Made by a program: the position numbers and the translations under genes. 64,000 nt of DNA from Bugula neritina (taxonomy: Eukaryota > Bryozoa > Gymnolaemata > Cheilostomatida > Bugulidae), in contig OZ037769.1 of the NCBI GenBank assembly GCA_964035545.1, forward strand, positions 2,015,001 to 2,079,000, in the 5' to 3' direction. The notes beneath the pieces were generated by a model. It searched no databases, was not told the origin of the DNA, and worked only from the letters and a program-made list of their open reading frames with translations. Positions 1 through 11,400 of the stretch are shown here, piece after piece. Positions within the stretch are counted from its first letter, which is position 1; each line of letters starts with the position of its first letter.

Positions 1-1118
1 CCTTCTGAAAATAATTTACTAGTCATGTTTTTTCCAAGCTGTGGTAGAGTAGAAGTATTTGCCAGAAAAGAAATTCTGCTTCTCTGCTCACCTATAAAAC
101 CAGATGAATCGTTGTCAAGGAATACTTAGGTATTGGTTCAAGTACTTGGGATGCACTTGAGCTCATTACAGTCAAATTTACTTGATAAGATAATGATGAC
201 TCAAGAAATTAATGAATAAAATGTCTATAAATTCATAAATTTTCCCAACAAAGCAAATATTTTTTAAAAGCATCATGCTTGCTGATATACATGATGTTTC
301 CTGTGATATAAAATGATCAAAATGTGGTCATTCAAAAGTTACTATAGCTTGATTGCATGACTGGATGCTATTCACATGCTGAAAGCATTAATTTTCAATT
401 TTTTTAGACATATGGCTGCGCAAATAAATTTAATTACAGAAGCACTCAAAGACTACAAGTTCTAGGATTACTGGCTGCAGTACATAGGCCAAAAATTATG
501 CCTTTGTTTAAATCTTTGTTATAGATTATTTTATACAGATATTTCAGAAACAAGCAATGTATAAGCAAAAGCAAGCAACCTAGTTTAAGTTCCATTTTCA
601 TATTAGATTAATGCCTATGTTATTAAGTTGATAGACCCTTTTCAGAGGTTCCCAATGTCCCCCTTACAATTAAGAGTTATGTCCCCCGAAATAAAAATTG
701 TGGAAGAAATAATTTAAATTTTTTTTTTCAACTGCTAATATGTGTGCTTATACCAAAATATCTATTTCTTAAAAGGACAATTCTATAGCATAATTCAAAC
801 TTTAAGTTGCAGCTAAACTTTAAATTTTTAATGAGTTTGCTCTTTATACAAAAGTTCAACTTATTTACTTTGGGAGGACACAACTCTTAATTGTGAAGAG
901 GATATCGGAACCTGCTGGGGACTAAACGTACCATGAGCAAGAACAATTCCATTTGTAAAGGCTTTATATTTCCGGAAGAATTTACCTGATGGGTATTGAA
1001 AAATATGGATGCAGAGCATTTAGAAATTTCAAATATGTTGCACCTGTTTTCACTGCCTAATAAAGTAATAAATGCACCAAAATAATTACTGAAAATTCTA
1101 AAATAGTTTAAAGATTTG
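1..1118. other. Non-coding 3' flank of the RING gene
   Basis: No exon-like reading frame was found here. The stretch is AT-rich and contains the inverted-repeat element at 634-919, described separately. The only long open frame (887-1156, minus) runs through the right arm of that element and into the last RING exon in the wrong frame, so I do not call it a gene. No clear AATAAA signal was seen on the minus strand just below the stop codon at 1119. Confidence 0.5.
634..919. repeat. Fold-back (inverted-repeat) element, MITE-like
   Basis: Two arms of about 50 bp, at 634-685 and 868-919, are reverse complements of each other. They share the block ACAATTAAGAGTT with flanking GTCC/CCCC stretches. 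The roughly 180 bp between them is AT-rich with no coding potential. This is the structure of a short non-autonomous DNA transposon or fold-back repeat. A family match would need a repeat-library search. Confidence 0.65.
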
Positions 1119-3936
1119 CTATTTCTTACTGGGTAACTGGTGCACAACTCTGACAATCTCTAAATCAGTCAATTCAACATCTGGTTTAGCTCGTTGCATT
1201 TCTTCATTTTTATCTGCCAATGCACACGTCACTTGAAGAAAGTTACTAACTAGAACATTCAACTGCTCAGCCATGCTGGTGAAGTTCTCCACTGTAACTA
1301 AGTAAGACACTGTCTGAAACTGAGCTACTACTCTCTCTTGCTAAAAAAATAATGTTGAGTTTATCGGTTTTCATATTAATTCTGATTTTTATGTTACACT
1401 GGCTAAAAATTTGAGAAGGACAAATTTTTACCTGATTATTGAGAAAGTTTATTTCCCTGAATTTATTTTCTTTCCATTTATCAAGTTTTGCTTTAGCACT
1501 ATTTACTAATTTTTCTTCATACTCTACAACTTTGTGTTTGACTCCGTCAATGCACTCTATTTTAGAGCACCTAAAAAGTTTTTAAGAACGGAGTTTGCTA
1601 AAATATGTTAAAATAAAATCATTTATTTAGCAGCTTAGAAATATTGTGCCTGCTGGAGAAAGGCTAAATATTAGGCCAGCTGAGTCAAGCAGAATAAGTG
1701 AGTAATATATAGGGGAACGTTGCTTACAATTATTTATGATTATAGTTTTTCGTATTTATTTGTATTTCATCACCTGACAGAGCAGTTATAACCCAATTGA
1801 CAACTTAATGGTAACATTGCCACTTACGAAAGTGATGACTTAAAAATTCACATTTGAAACTCTACTAAGCAAGCATATATATAACCCCATCATGCTGAAA
1901 ATCCCATCTGTGTGCTTGCATCACTGATGACAGTTTGCATTTAAATTGACAAATAAAACACCTATAATACTTATCCACGTATTTTATTTTATCAGATTAT
2001 TTTGGAAGCCACTACACATATATACTTACTTAAAGCACATAAACAGAAGGCAGATAGTACAAAACATGTCTATGACAGGTCTCAGGCAGCTCTCCATTTC
2101 ACACACTTCACTGTCTACAAACATTATATGTATACATTCATGTTACAACTACTATATGACAGTGGTATTTACTGATGGGTTTATTTAGTACAGAGCTTGC
2201 GTATTTAGTTATAAGTACACACATAAGGAAGTTTTTAAAACTATAAAGGTTTAACAGTAGTTTAAAGGGTTAAAAACCGCAGTATAATTTAGGATCTATA
2301 ACACTTTGAAGCATAATAGTTTTCCTGAAGCTTTATGATCAAAAATATTGGCTTTATTCCAACCAGGTAGCAGCATATTTAATTTGCTACTCAATGACAG
2401 AAGAAGCAGCTGCATTTGGCTTTTAACCAAAACACCACGAGTTTGCCACTGACTCTATGGCTTTCATAAAGTTCTGCTATTTTCCCTTCTTTTCATTACA
2501 ATTATAAGACTTTTCCTAGCAGCTTTCATAAGGATTCTAATTTGTTTAAAGCCTTCAAATCTTTAGTTTTGCTGGCCCAGTGCAATATAGAAATATAGTA
2601 AAACGTTCATATATAATATATTCAGTTGCAGCTATAGCTTAGAAATTAAAACAATTATTATATACTGAAAGAAAAATCAAAATAACTTGTAGGCTACACA
2701 CCTGTGAGATGATAATTGGCGAGGTGGTTGCCTAGCTCCTTGACTTCTCTTTGTAAGTTGGCAGCGAGTCTAGAAACAGGATAACTGACTGGAGAATTGC
2801 TCAAGAGAGGCTCTCTGCAGAAAGAGCAGAACGGACGAGTTTCTCTCAAAATTCTACCTGCAGATGCATATAAATAAAATGTTTCTGGGAAATACCACCT
2901 AATATGTCTTATAATCCCTATGAAACAGAAGGGAAATAACTCCTTGTAAGGACGCTGCTATTTTAGGCATATTCAATCGTACTAGAGTGAATAAAATGTT
3001 ATCTCAAGTGCATTCGGTTTTGCCGTGGAAGTGCTAGTAAAACTAACTATATAACTGTAAAGATGCATATAGTAAATATTTTTAGTGTGTATTACTCAAA
3101 AAATTATTCAACTTTAGACTGAGAATCTACATATTGAAAAACCTGCTGCATTAACTGTATAGGTCATAGGCTAGATATTACGGAGGACCAACAGTAATAT
3201 ACATGAGAACTGCTACAAATAATAATCACATCAAAAATATTAGAGATAATCACATCAAAAATATTAGAGTAGGTATATATGGTATGTTACATAGCATTAT
3301 ACTTGCAACAGCTACTACAGCATTATTAGTTACTGCTGCTTATAGTCAAACCAGTTACTGATATATATACTAGCACCACTTGCTACAGCTGATAGCCCAT
3401 TTTACAGGTTTTTCACTTCTTTTGTATAAATTTTGGTTCGAAATGAATTGAAATTATCGTGAAATAATAATTTCTTTGGTTGAATTTGTAATTTAGAACC
3501 TTGTCTCAAGTTCTCTATTACTGCACCTAATTTTATTCTGTTTTTTATCACCACTCTGCATGTCTATTCATGAAACACATTATACACATATTACACCTTA
3601 CACATTATTATATAACTTTAGCCCCCAATGGGACTTGAAACCTGGATCTCCAGACCCCCGGCTTGCAAGCCGGCACCCTAACCATCACACCACATAAACT
3701 ACTGAGTATAATCTCAACACTACAAGTACACTCTATGCCTACACAATATATTAAATAATATTATTAAGATAAAGTGCTGACTCACCCAAACAATCTACAC
3801 ACAAAGTGTGCTGACAAGGCAGCATCCTCAGCTCTTTCACTTCCATACAGATTCCACATTGTATGTTATCTTGAAATGCATTCTCCACTAATAGATGAGC
3901 ACTAACTGTCTTAGTCTTGGGCCGAGTCCCGTACAT
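1119..3936 (-). CDS. Small RING-finger (C3HC4) protein, putative E3 ubiquitin ligase
   Basis: Four exons join in phase: 3786-3936, 2702-2857, 1432-1556 and 1119-1340, giving 217 residues. A complete C3HC4 RING spans residues 27-64, split by intron 1: C27/C30, C41/H43, C46/C49 and C61/C64. RING proteins of this type recruit E2 enzymes for ubiquitin transfer. After the RING there is a charged, helix-prone segment (VKELGNHL, EYEEKLVNSAKAKLDKWKEN) that could form a coiled coil, as in TRIM-like ligases. No B-box, SPRY or NHL domain is visible. The exon 3 acceptor is chosen at 1556/1557 because it keeps the frame; a stronger-looking pyrimidine-rich acceptor 14 bases upstream (1570) would break it. 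The start is the first Met of the open frame. A further 5' exon cannot be excluded. The RING is certain from its residues; the ligase role is inferred. Confidence 0.8.
3222..3269. repeat. Perfect 24-bp tandem duplication
   Basis: A 24-base unit beginning ATAATCACATC occurs twice head to tail without mismatch, in intron 1 of the RING gene. It looks like a recent local slippage or duplication event. Confidence 0.85.
3490..3527. repeat. Terminal fragment of the GGTGCAGTA MITE family
   Basis: On the minus strand this segment starts GGTGCAGTAATAGAGAA and is flanked by TA. It matches the terminal inverted repeat of the complete element at 18557-18714. The opposite end was not found nearby, so it appears truncated or diverged. 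Confidence 0.5.
3621..3699 (-). repeat. tRNA-derived (SINE-like) sequence
   Basis: Read on the minus strand, the segment has a tRNA plan: an A-box-like GTGATGGTTAGGGTGC, an anticodon-arm palindrome CCGGCTTGCAAGCCGG, a B-box-like GGTTTCAAGTCCC, and a GGGGGC 3' end. It shares the CTTGCAAG anticodon-loop signature with related sequences near 13085 and 53199. An extra GGTCTGGAGATCC stretch disturbs the variable/T region, so it is more likely a tRNA-derived repeat than a working tRNA gene. Confidence 0.6.
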
Positions 3937-5409
3937 TGTGATGATAATTTAAATTTTAGACTACTTCAGTTACAGGCTACACATTCTGTCCTACGTTTCC
4001 TATCCTCTCTATCTATTAGCAATAGTAAGTCTATGTGGATACATCCACAAGTCACGATTACTTGGGAGTTTAGTTACAAGTGATCGTAAATGGAACACAG
4101 CCCTTTTATGATTAACCACACGATTAGTTATACCAAGGTAGATACAATATTTCCTTATCATTTGTTGTAGCTGGAAAAAATAATTCCCCTTTCCCAGCCC
4201 TAGTGCAATTTAGTTCAACCACTTCGTTTCCATGGTTGCGTGATTAATGTAATTTACCTCTTAGCTATAAGAGTGATTCCTTGTAAATTAATCTCTGATT
4301 GCAAAACTTATTTTACTGTCAGTTACCATGGCGATTAGCTTCTTCATTATATATTAAATGATAAATGAATAATATGAAGCTATATGTTCCCCCCACCCCC
4401 ACCCCCACCCATGATAGCAGCTATATGGCTATAAGGCTATCTGCTATTGTTGCACTCTACATCCTCTAATATGCTTAATACAGTGGACTATAGTATATAA
4501 TTTAGTCTAATATATATTCTAATTTTGTTAGCATATGGTATTTTTTTGCATGTACAAACAGTAAAATGTTCAACAGTCAAACACATTTACTTCTAATGGA
4601 CTAAAAACTTGAGATATTTTTGCTTTCAAACAACTTATAATAAATAAGTTATGTCTATAAAAATACCATTAAAATATATTGCCATAGCAACTATATATAT
4701 TATAGGTGTTTCAAAAGTTCATTTATTTGAAAAAGTTACAGAGATTAAAGGTTCACTCACAATCAAGGGTGTATAATTTATCAGATAGTGAAAACGTCAT
4801 AAGCATGGTAAACTAATGTAAATAGGTAAGTTATAGTGCTATTTTAAACATGTTTGTAAATTGGTAGATAAAGATTCATTTTAGTAAAGGAAGATCTGCA
4901 GCAAAAGTGTTGTAACCTGCCAAAACCTGTCAAGTTCTGTTGTCATAGAGTTATTAAATAGCTCATACGAGTTAAAGTTAAGTTTTGATCAGCTAAGTAG
5001 TTGCAGCTGTAAGTGTAAAATTCAAAAATCATAAAAAATAAAAAAATTCAAAGGCAAAAAAGAGATAAAATTATGATAATAAAAATGTGTCACAAATTTT
5101 TACTATATGATATTATTTTTTACTGTGTCATACAGTATATTGTATTCTGAAGTATATATATATAATTTATCATAGATTACGGACATATATATTATATTAT
5201 ATGAGTCATATATGTATTGAACTATAATATAAGGCTGGATATATGTGTGTGTAAGTATATAACATAATATAGGCTACTATATAGTATATGTAGTATGTAT
5301 ACTATATATTATACACCATGATATATAGTATACATAATATATATATTATATGTACTAAATACATACTATACATACATTATATAATAAAGACCATAATACA
5401 AGCACACTA
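3937..5409. other. Intergenic region between receptor copy 1 and the RING gene
   Basis: This holds the RING-gene 5' flank at its low end and the copy 1 3' flank at its high end. No exon with usable splice sites was recognised. It includes a C-rich (CCCCCA)n tract at 4389-4410 and a strongly alternating AT tract at about 5140-5400 made of ATATAT/GTATAC palindromic runs. Confidence 0.5.
4389..4410. repeat. (CCCCCA)n simple repeat
   Basis: About 22 bases consist of C-runs separated by single A residues (CCCCCCACCCCCACCCCCACCC), a short hexanucleotide-like repeat. Confidence 0.8.
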
Positions 5410-8400
5410 CTATTTGACCTCACTGCTCAAACAATCTTGTGCCGTAAACAGCGAATAGGAAGTCGTTGAGCTTTGTTGCCGCGGTAACGGTTTTGGCTTA
5501 TCTGTTGTATTCGAAGTAGGCTCTGCTATACTTTGGTACTGACCAGATGCTAGTTGCTCTGTCGTAGGTATTGCATATATGTGTTCATTTCCCTTACTAG
5601 AGTCTGCAGTTAGAGAATTATCTGATGCACTCACACCGTTACTTTCACTGCTGGTCTTATCGCTATGCTTGGCACTTGTTAGAATGGTACTTAAACTTAA
5701 ACTGCTGTGCCCAGTGAATGCAAGATTCGTCTGCTCAACTTCTAAAACACTTCCAGGGCCCATGAGACGCTGGCTTGTAAGGAATTCACTCTTTTGTCTG
5801 AGGAAAGAAGTTTGATGAAGCTGTGCCGTTGGCGCTGGGTGTTGAGATGAGTTTTGCATCGCCGTTCTCGTAGGATAAATACTTTCTAAAATGTTATCAG
5901 GCGTTAAATTACAATACAGATGATGCTTTGATATTTGTTAAAAATAACTAAAGCAACATATATACTGATTATTAATTTACCTGGTTTTTCATACACTCCA
6001 CTGTGTGTATCAGAAAGAGTTGTGCTCTCCCTGGGCGAAGACTTATCTGAAAAAAATGTTTAAAAAACTGATAATATTTTAAACGCAATAAAAATTCAGA
6101 TTTTTGCCAATTACAGTAAATAAAACATTTGAAAGCAAAACAACTCAAAAACTCAAATTAAATAATATAGTTATGTTATGTAGTTATTGTCATGTGTTTG
6201 TAGACTATTATACCTGATGAGGAAAAAGGAACTTTTATGAATTTTTTAATTACTATGCTATTGACAAAAACCGAGGAAGGAAAAAATCAATATAATTAGA
6301 AATACAAAACTGTGGAACTAAACAAGAAATGCTTTACCTTTTTTGTCAGATTTCTTGAAATGATACACAAAAATTCCTGCCACTAAAATAACAAGGATTA
6401 CTCCAAGAACGATAGCGATTATTGTAGGAGTCTTCGTGGTTAAAGGTTCTGGCTCTTCATTTTTTGTTGTTGAACAGCGAGCTTGGCAATGTCCATGACA
6501 ATGAGTTGCATTTATTCCTTTCTCAACAGGGTCGTATGTATCGTATTGTTTCTTCTTGTAAAATACGGGTGGGTTCTTGTTTTCTAGAATATCGGCAGTG
6601 TCAAATTCATACGCCAAGACGTAGGTGAAATTTTGAGTTCCTTCCCTTCTTTGATGAGAAAATACTTGATACCCTGATTGCCCGTCAAAGTTATCATCAA
6701 ACGGCCAAATCATATCATCTGTTTGCTTTTGAGCTGCCGAGTCAGATATCGGTATGCTGACGTTACCAATAAATCTTTTTAGTTCTTGTGAAGTGGCCAG
6801 GGTCCTAGCATATAGAGTTGCACAGGTTTTGTAGAGTTTGTCTGGGCATGAATTAATGGCGTAATTAAGAAAACCATAGCCAAAGGCATAAATAGATTTG
6901 ATAGTGTACAAGGCGTAAATCTCAATGTTGAATGCTTCTTTGAATGGAGATGTTCCTTTACAAACTTTTCCCACATAACTAGAGTCAAAAGATCCTCGCA
7001 GCTTGCAGTGTTTTTCATTTTGGTACATTTGAGCAAACCATGGGTTACTGGTTGTAGGATTTGGCCTCAGTGATAACAAATACTCTTTAAATCCATCAGT
7101 CTACAAATCAATTTGACAAAACTCGGTGTTGTAAAATTATTTTGCAACAAAGTACATGATGACTTATAGCTTTTTACCGAACTTTTAACCTATTCTACAC
7201 ATATATAGGCTACTACAAAACTAGTTTTATTTTACATTGCTTAAATCTTATGTTTGTGAGTTTTTTACTGTTCAAAGGATTTAATAACTACTGCCTAACA
7301 TAATTAAACATCCGACTTGGGTTTTGGTGTATAGAAATTAGCTGGAAAACTCGATATAATAATTGTTAGTTACATACCTCAAAATTGGGAGTTATCTTAA
7401 ATGTCAAGGAGCCTCTGGTCAGGTGACCGTATTGTTGAAGTAAGGGTAGCCTGTCTTCCCACACTTCTGCCATCAAGAAAATGTTTCCACTCTCCTGCCA
7501 CCAGTTGCTGTGATCCGTATTACTAATTATATGGTCCAAGAAATTTTTTATTGCCTATAAAATTTATAAATATAGAATGCTAGTAGCATGATTACTATAA
7601 GTATTATGAGCAGTAGTACTAGTAGTATGAGTAGTACGGTGCATGAGTAGTATTAGTTATAGTATGAGTAGTATTAGTAGTACTATAGTAGTATGAGTAG
7701 TCCTATGAGTATGAGTGGTACTAGTAGCATGAGTAGTACTAGTAGTATTAATAGTATTAGTAGTACTGTGAGTAGTACTAGTTGTATGAGTAGTACTAGT
7801 AGTGTGAGTACTATGATGAGTAGTATAAAAAGTACGATAGTAGTATAGGCAGTACTATGAGTAGGTACTGCAATGCTTTTCACATTATTCAGTGAAAAAA
7901 AATCATGAGTGGCACTTGTATAAAACTAAAACTTTTGTGAAATGTCCTCCATCAATTTATGTCAGATTTTCATGAGTTCACATAATAATATGTTAAATAA
8001 AAAAAGATTTAAAAATAGTAATTAGTAACAGCGCTAATTGGTTAAACCAATAAAATGTTTCGTTTCAGTTACATAATTCATAATTGAAAAAGTTACGAAT
8101 TCTGCGATATATTTTGATTTACCTTTTCTTCTCCAATGTAGATAATGACTTGGCTATTATCATTGTGCTTCTTCAAACTGGAAATTATGTTTTCATATGT
8201 TGACGGATATTCCTCCAATCGATAATTGAGCTCGAACTCTTCCAACAGGCAGTAGTCGGACTGGTTGAGCTTCATTTTCATCAGCTGCAACAATAATATA
8301 TGAAATGCAATACTGATATATATAATCTTTTCAAAGGATAGTCTTGGAATAGTTTGAGTTATTGAAATGAAAAGACTCAATAACTCTGATGAGGAAAATA

Positions 8401-11400
8401 TTGAAATTAAATTATATATGAACTTTTCGAAATTAAATAAGTTAGCCCCACATAGCGCAATTAATAATAAAATTTTGTCCCTTTAAATCATAAAATGTAT
8501 ATTATATTGTTGACGCTATAAGGTATCCTACTTTATATGGAGTCAGTGAATTTAAACTCGCATAATTTAGAAATAAAATAGCTAGGTTAAGGAAACTATT
8601 TAGTCAAACATTTTTTGATTGAGTTTGCCTTTATCTAAATATTGAGTTGATAAATCAAGTTGCCTATATATGTATAAGATAATTTTATATTATATTACAT
8701 TTCATTATTATATTATATTAAATTATACTTAAATTATATTATTTCATAATATAATATTGCATTACATGTTGTTAAGTTATATCACTTAGTCTTGAAAGAA
8801 TCAAAGACCATATAGACCTTGTAAACTTCAACCCATCAAAACATAAAGCAACAGCTAAATTGATCTTTCTCACTGTATAATATTATATAGTCCAATCGCT
8901 TCCTATAAAATCAATTAGTTGTAATCTGAAAGAAACTCAAGCATATCCTTTGAAGTCCCACATGTTATTCAATGTTTTTAAAAACAAATATTATAGTGTT
9001 ATACTTTTATCCAGTTTCTGAGTATGAATATATAAGCATGCCTGCATTACTAACATTATATTTAAAAATGACTGGTTAGAATACTATAATCCACAAACCT
9101 CTGCCCCACTTTTACCATAAAGAGAGTTTGTGCTCAAAACGACAGCTGAATTGATAGCGTTGGCAGCATTCTGGTTTAAATCTTCCAGCACTTTGATGAG
9201 GTTGTTGGTTACTCTGGTAGCTGTGGGGTGAGTCCTGAGGAAGTGGGTGTGAATAGACTTGTCATCTAACTTCCAAGTAGAAGCCCCATATGCAACTTGT
9301 ATTAGGTTTGCTGGAATCATTAATGCTTGCTCCTACAAAATGAGTATATATGTATTCTAATAACTACCATATATTCTGTTTGTTTGTGTGTATGTGTTTG
9401 TGCATGTGTATGTGTTTGTGTGTGCAGGCGTACGTGCGAGTGTGGCGTACAAGAATCTATTCTACAGTACTCTTTCTAAATAATGTGCATACCGTGGTTG
9501 AAATATGACTGCTGTAGTCCCCTATCAGACCAACAATTTTGGATCTGTCCAGGCAATGCTCTTCATTACAGTATTCTGTTGTAAACTTTAAAACAAGTTC
9601 AGAATGTTAAATTTTTAATAAAGTTATATATAAGACAGCATACCGTAACAGATATGTGACTACTGTAATCTCCAATCAGTCCAATGATCTTTGACCGATC
9701 TAGACATTGCTCTTTGTTACAGTATTCTGTTGTACCATTCAGCACATCCGTGAGCAACTTCTGGGTAAGAGCTGTGTTGAAGCAGGTGTCCAGAATTAGC
9801 AAGCCAAATGTGAAGTTATCCTCCCTGAAAAGCTCGTTCAACCTTTCTCTAGCAAACAGAGCTGCTTCGGCTCTAAGAGAGGTCTCATTGTTGAAAGCTT
9901 CGCAACTCCACAAGTCTGGGTATTTGTTGAAACTAAAAACAACAGTAACAGTTACACAGAGCCGCTACATATAAGTAAGTAGTACATTTTGTAAACAAGG
10001 TTTTTGTTACTCATGTGCACAGTTGCTTATAAAACAGTGGCCGAGTGAGAATTTTTAATAGATTTTAAAAGCAAGTTTGATAATATAATTTTATAGAGTT
10101 ACTGGTTATAAATTTAATTATTCAAATAATTTTCTCTTCACGCTTGAAACAACCTCAAACCCAAATGTGTAAATGAAGTTCTGTGCAACTTTGATATAAA
10201 TAGTATTTTCATCAATATAACTTTTAGTTTGATTTTAATCATTAAAAAATATTTAAAATTTAATTTAAATTAAATGCAAAATACTGTGAAGGCAGCTCAT
10301 GACTGTAAGAAAAACTTTAAACTCAAGTACCAGAAATACTCTAAATGTAGAGATTGGTCAGCCTACAAGCGTTAGTCACACACTCAGACCTACCTGTCGT
10401 GTATCGGCATCGTAACAACAAGGATAAAGTCACCGTGCACGTAAGTAAAATTCTGGGGTTTTATCTGCTCTTTACATTTTTTTCTGCAGGCTTCATCGGT
10501 GCACCAGAACTGATTTGAGCCTTCTCTGCTATCAAAGTTCCATCCATCATCCACTGTAAACTCAGCTATCTAAAAGTTAACAAATAAAACCACTAATGAC
10601 TATAAGAATATTACTGTAGCCTAAATACTAAGTAAAAACCACACTGTTTCATCAATTAGAGTTAAATGCTTCCATAATGAGATTTGAAAAATGACTTACA
10701 ATCTCATTATTTGTAATTTGGTGATACGCTGGAGCTGACGTATCATTTATTTGTAGGGACTGGTCAGAGAATTTCAACCGTCTGCTGACATTCTGGTAGT
10801 GAGAGTCTGTCAAACTGTATGGGCTGTAGTCAAGCTCGATCTCTTGCAGTTCTTGATTTACTAGAGATGGCAGCTTTGCAACCCATGAGCTGTCACAAAG
10901 ATCAAACTGTTTAGAACAGTTTCGGTTTATTAGATTTTGAGCAGATGTGGCCAGGAGCTGTATGGCAATTGGCATTGCATCAGGGTGGTGGTGCTGTATA
11001 ATGTGAACAGAGTTTTTCTGTAGAGAAGAGTATTTGACAGGCTTTGACTCTGGAAGATGAGGAGAGACAATCCATTCTAGCGAATCAGATCTGTCATGAG
11101 TGAGGGTAGCTGTAAAAGGAAATAAAATGCTGCCCTGTGAGCAAAAATAGTGATAAAGCAGCCATGATAATTGCAAGACCAGCAAAATTTAGAAGAAATA
11201 GATATTATAATTTGTGCACGTGCGTGTATGGGTGGTTTAAATTAAACGCTGCAATTACATTTATAAATTGAGCCGTTTTACTTAATTTACAGTACGCATA
11301 GGAAATCTCCAGTTTTTAGCTATTTTTCACAACTTAGCTGCTAATGAACATTGCTTTTGCCCAAAATTAGTAAAATATCAATAAATACATCTAAATAGTT

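Noticed and set aside
1946-2188. 80-codon plus-strand open frame
   Set aside because: It lies in an intron of the RING gene, has AT-driven composition and no recognisable domain.
5410-6337. Seven-helix, tyrosine-kinase or guanylyl-cyclase domain after the membrane helix
   Set aside because: I looked for one downstream of each transmembrane segment in all four copies. The remaining exons are short, polar, proline- and serine-rich, and end in stops.
7683-7883. Hydrophobic 66-residue open frame on the minus strand
   Set aside because: It is produced by the AGT/ACT minisatellite and lacks any conserved feature.
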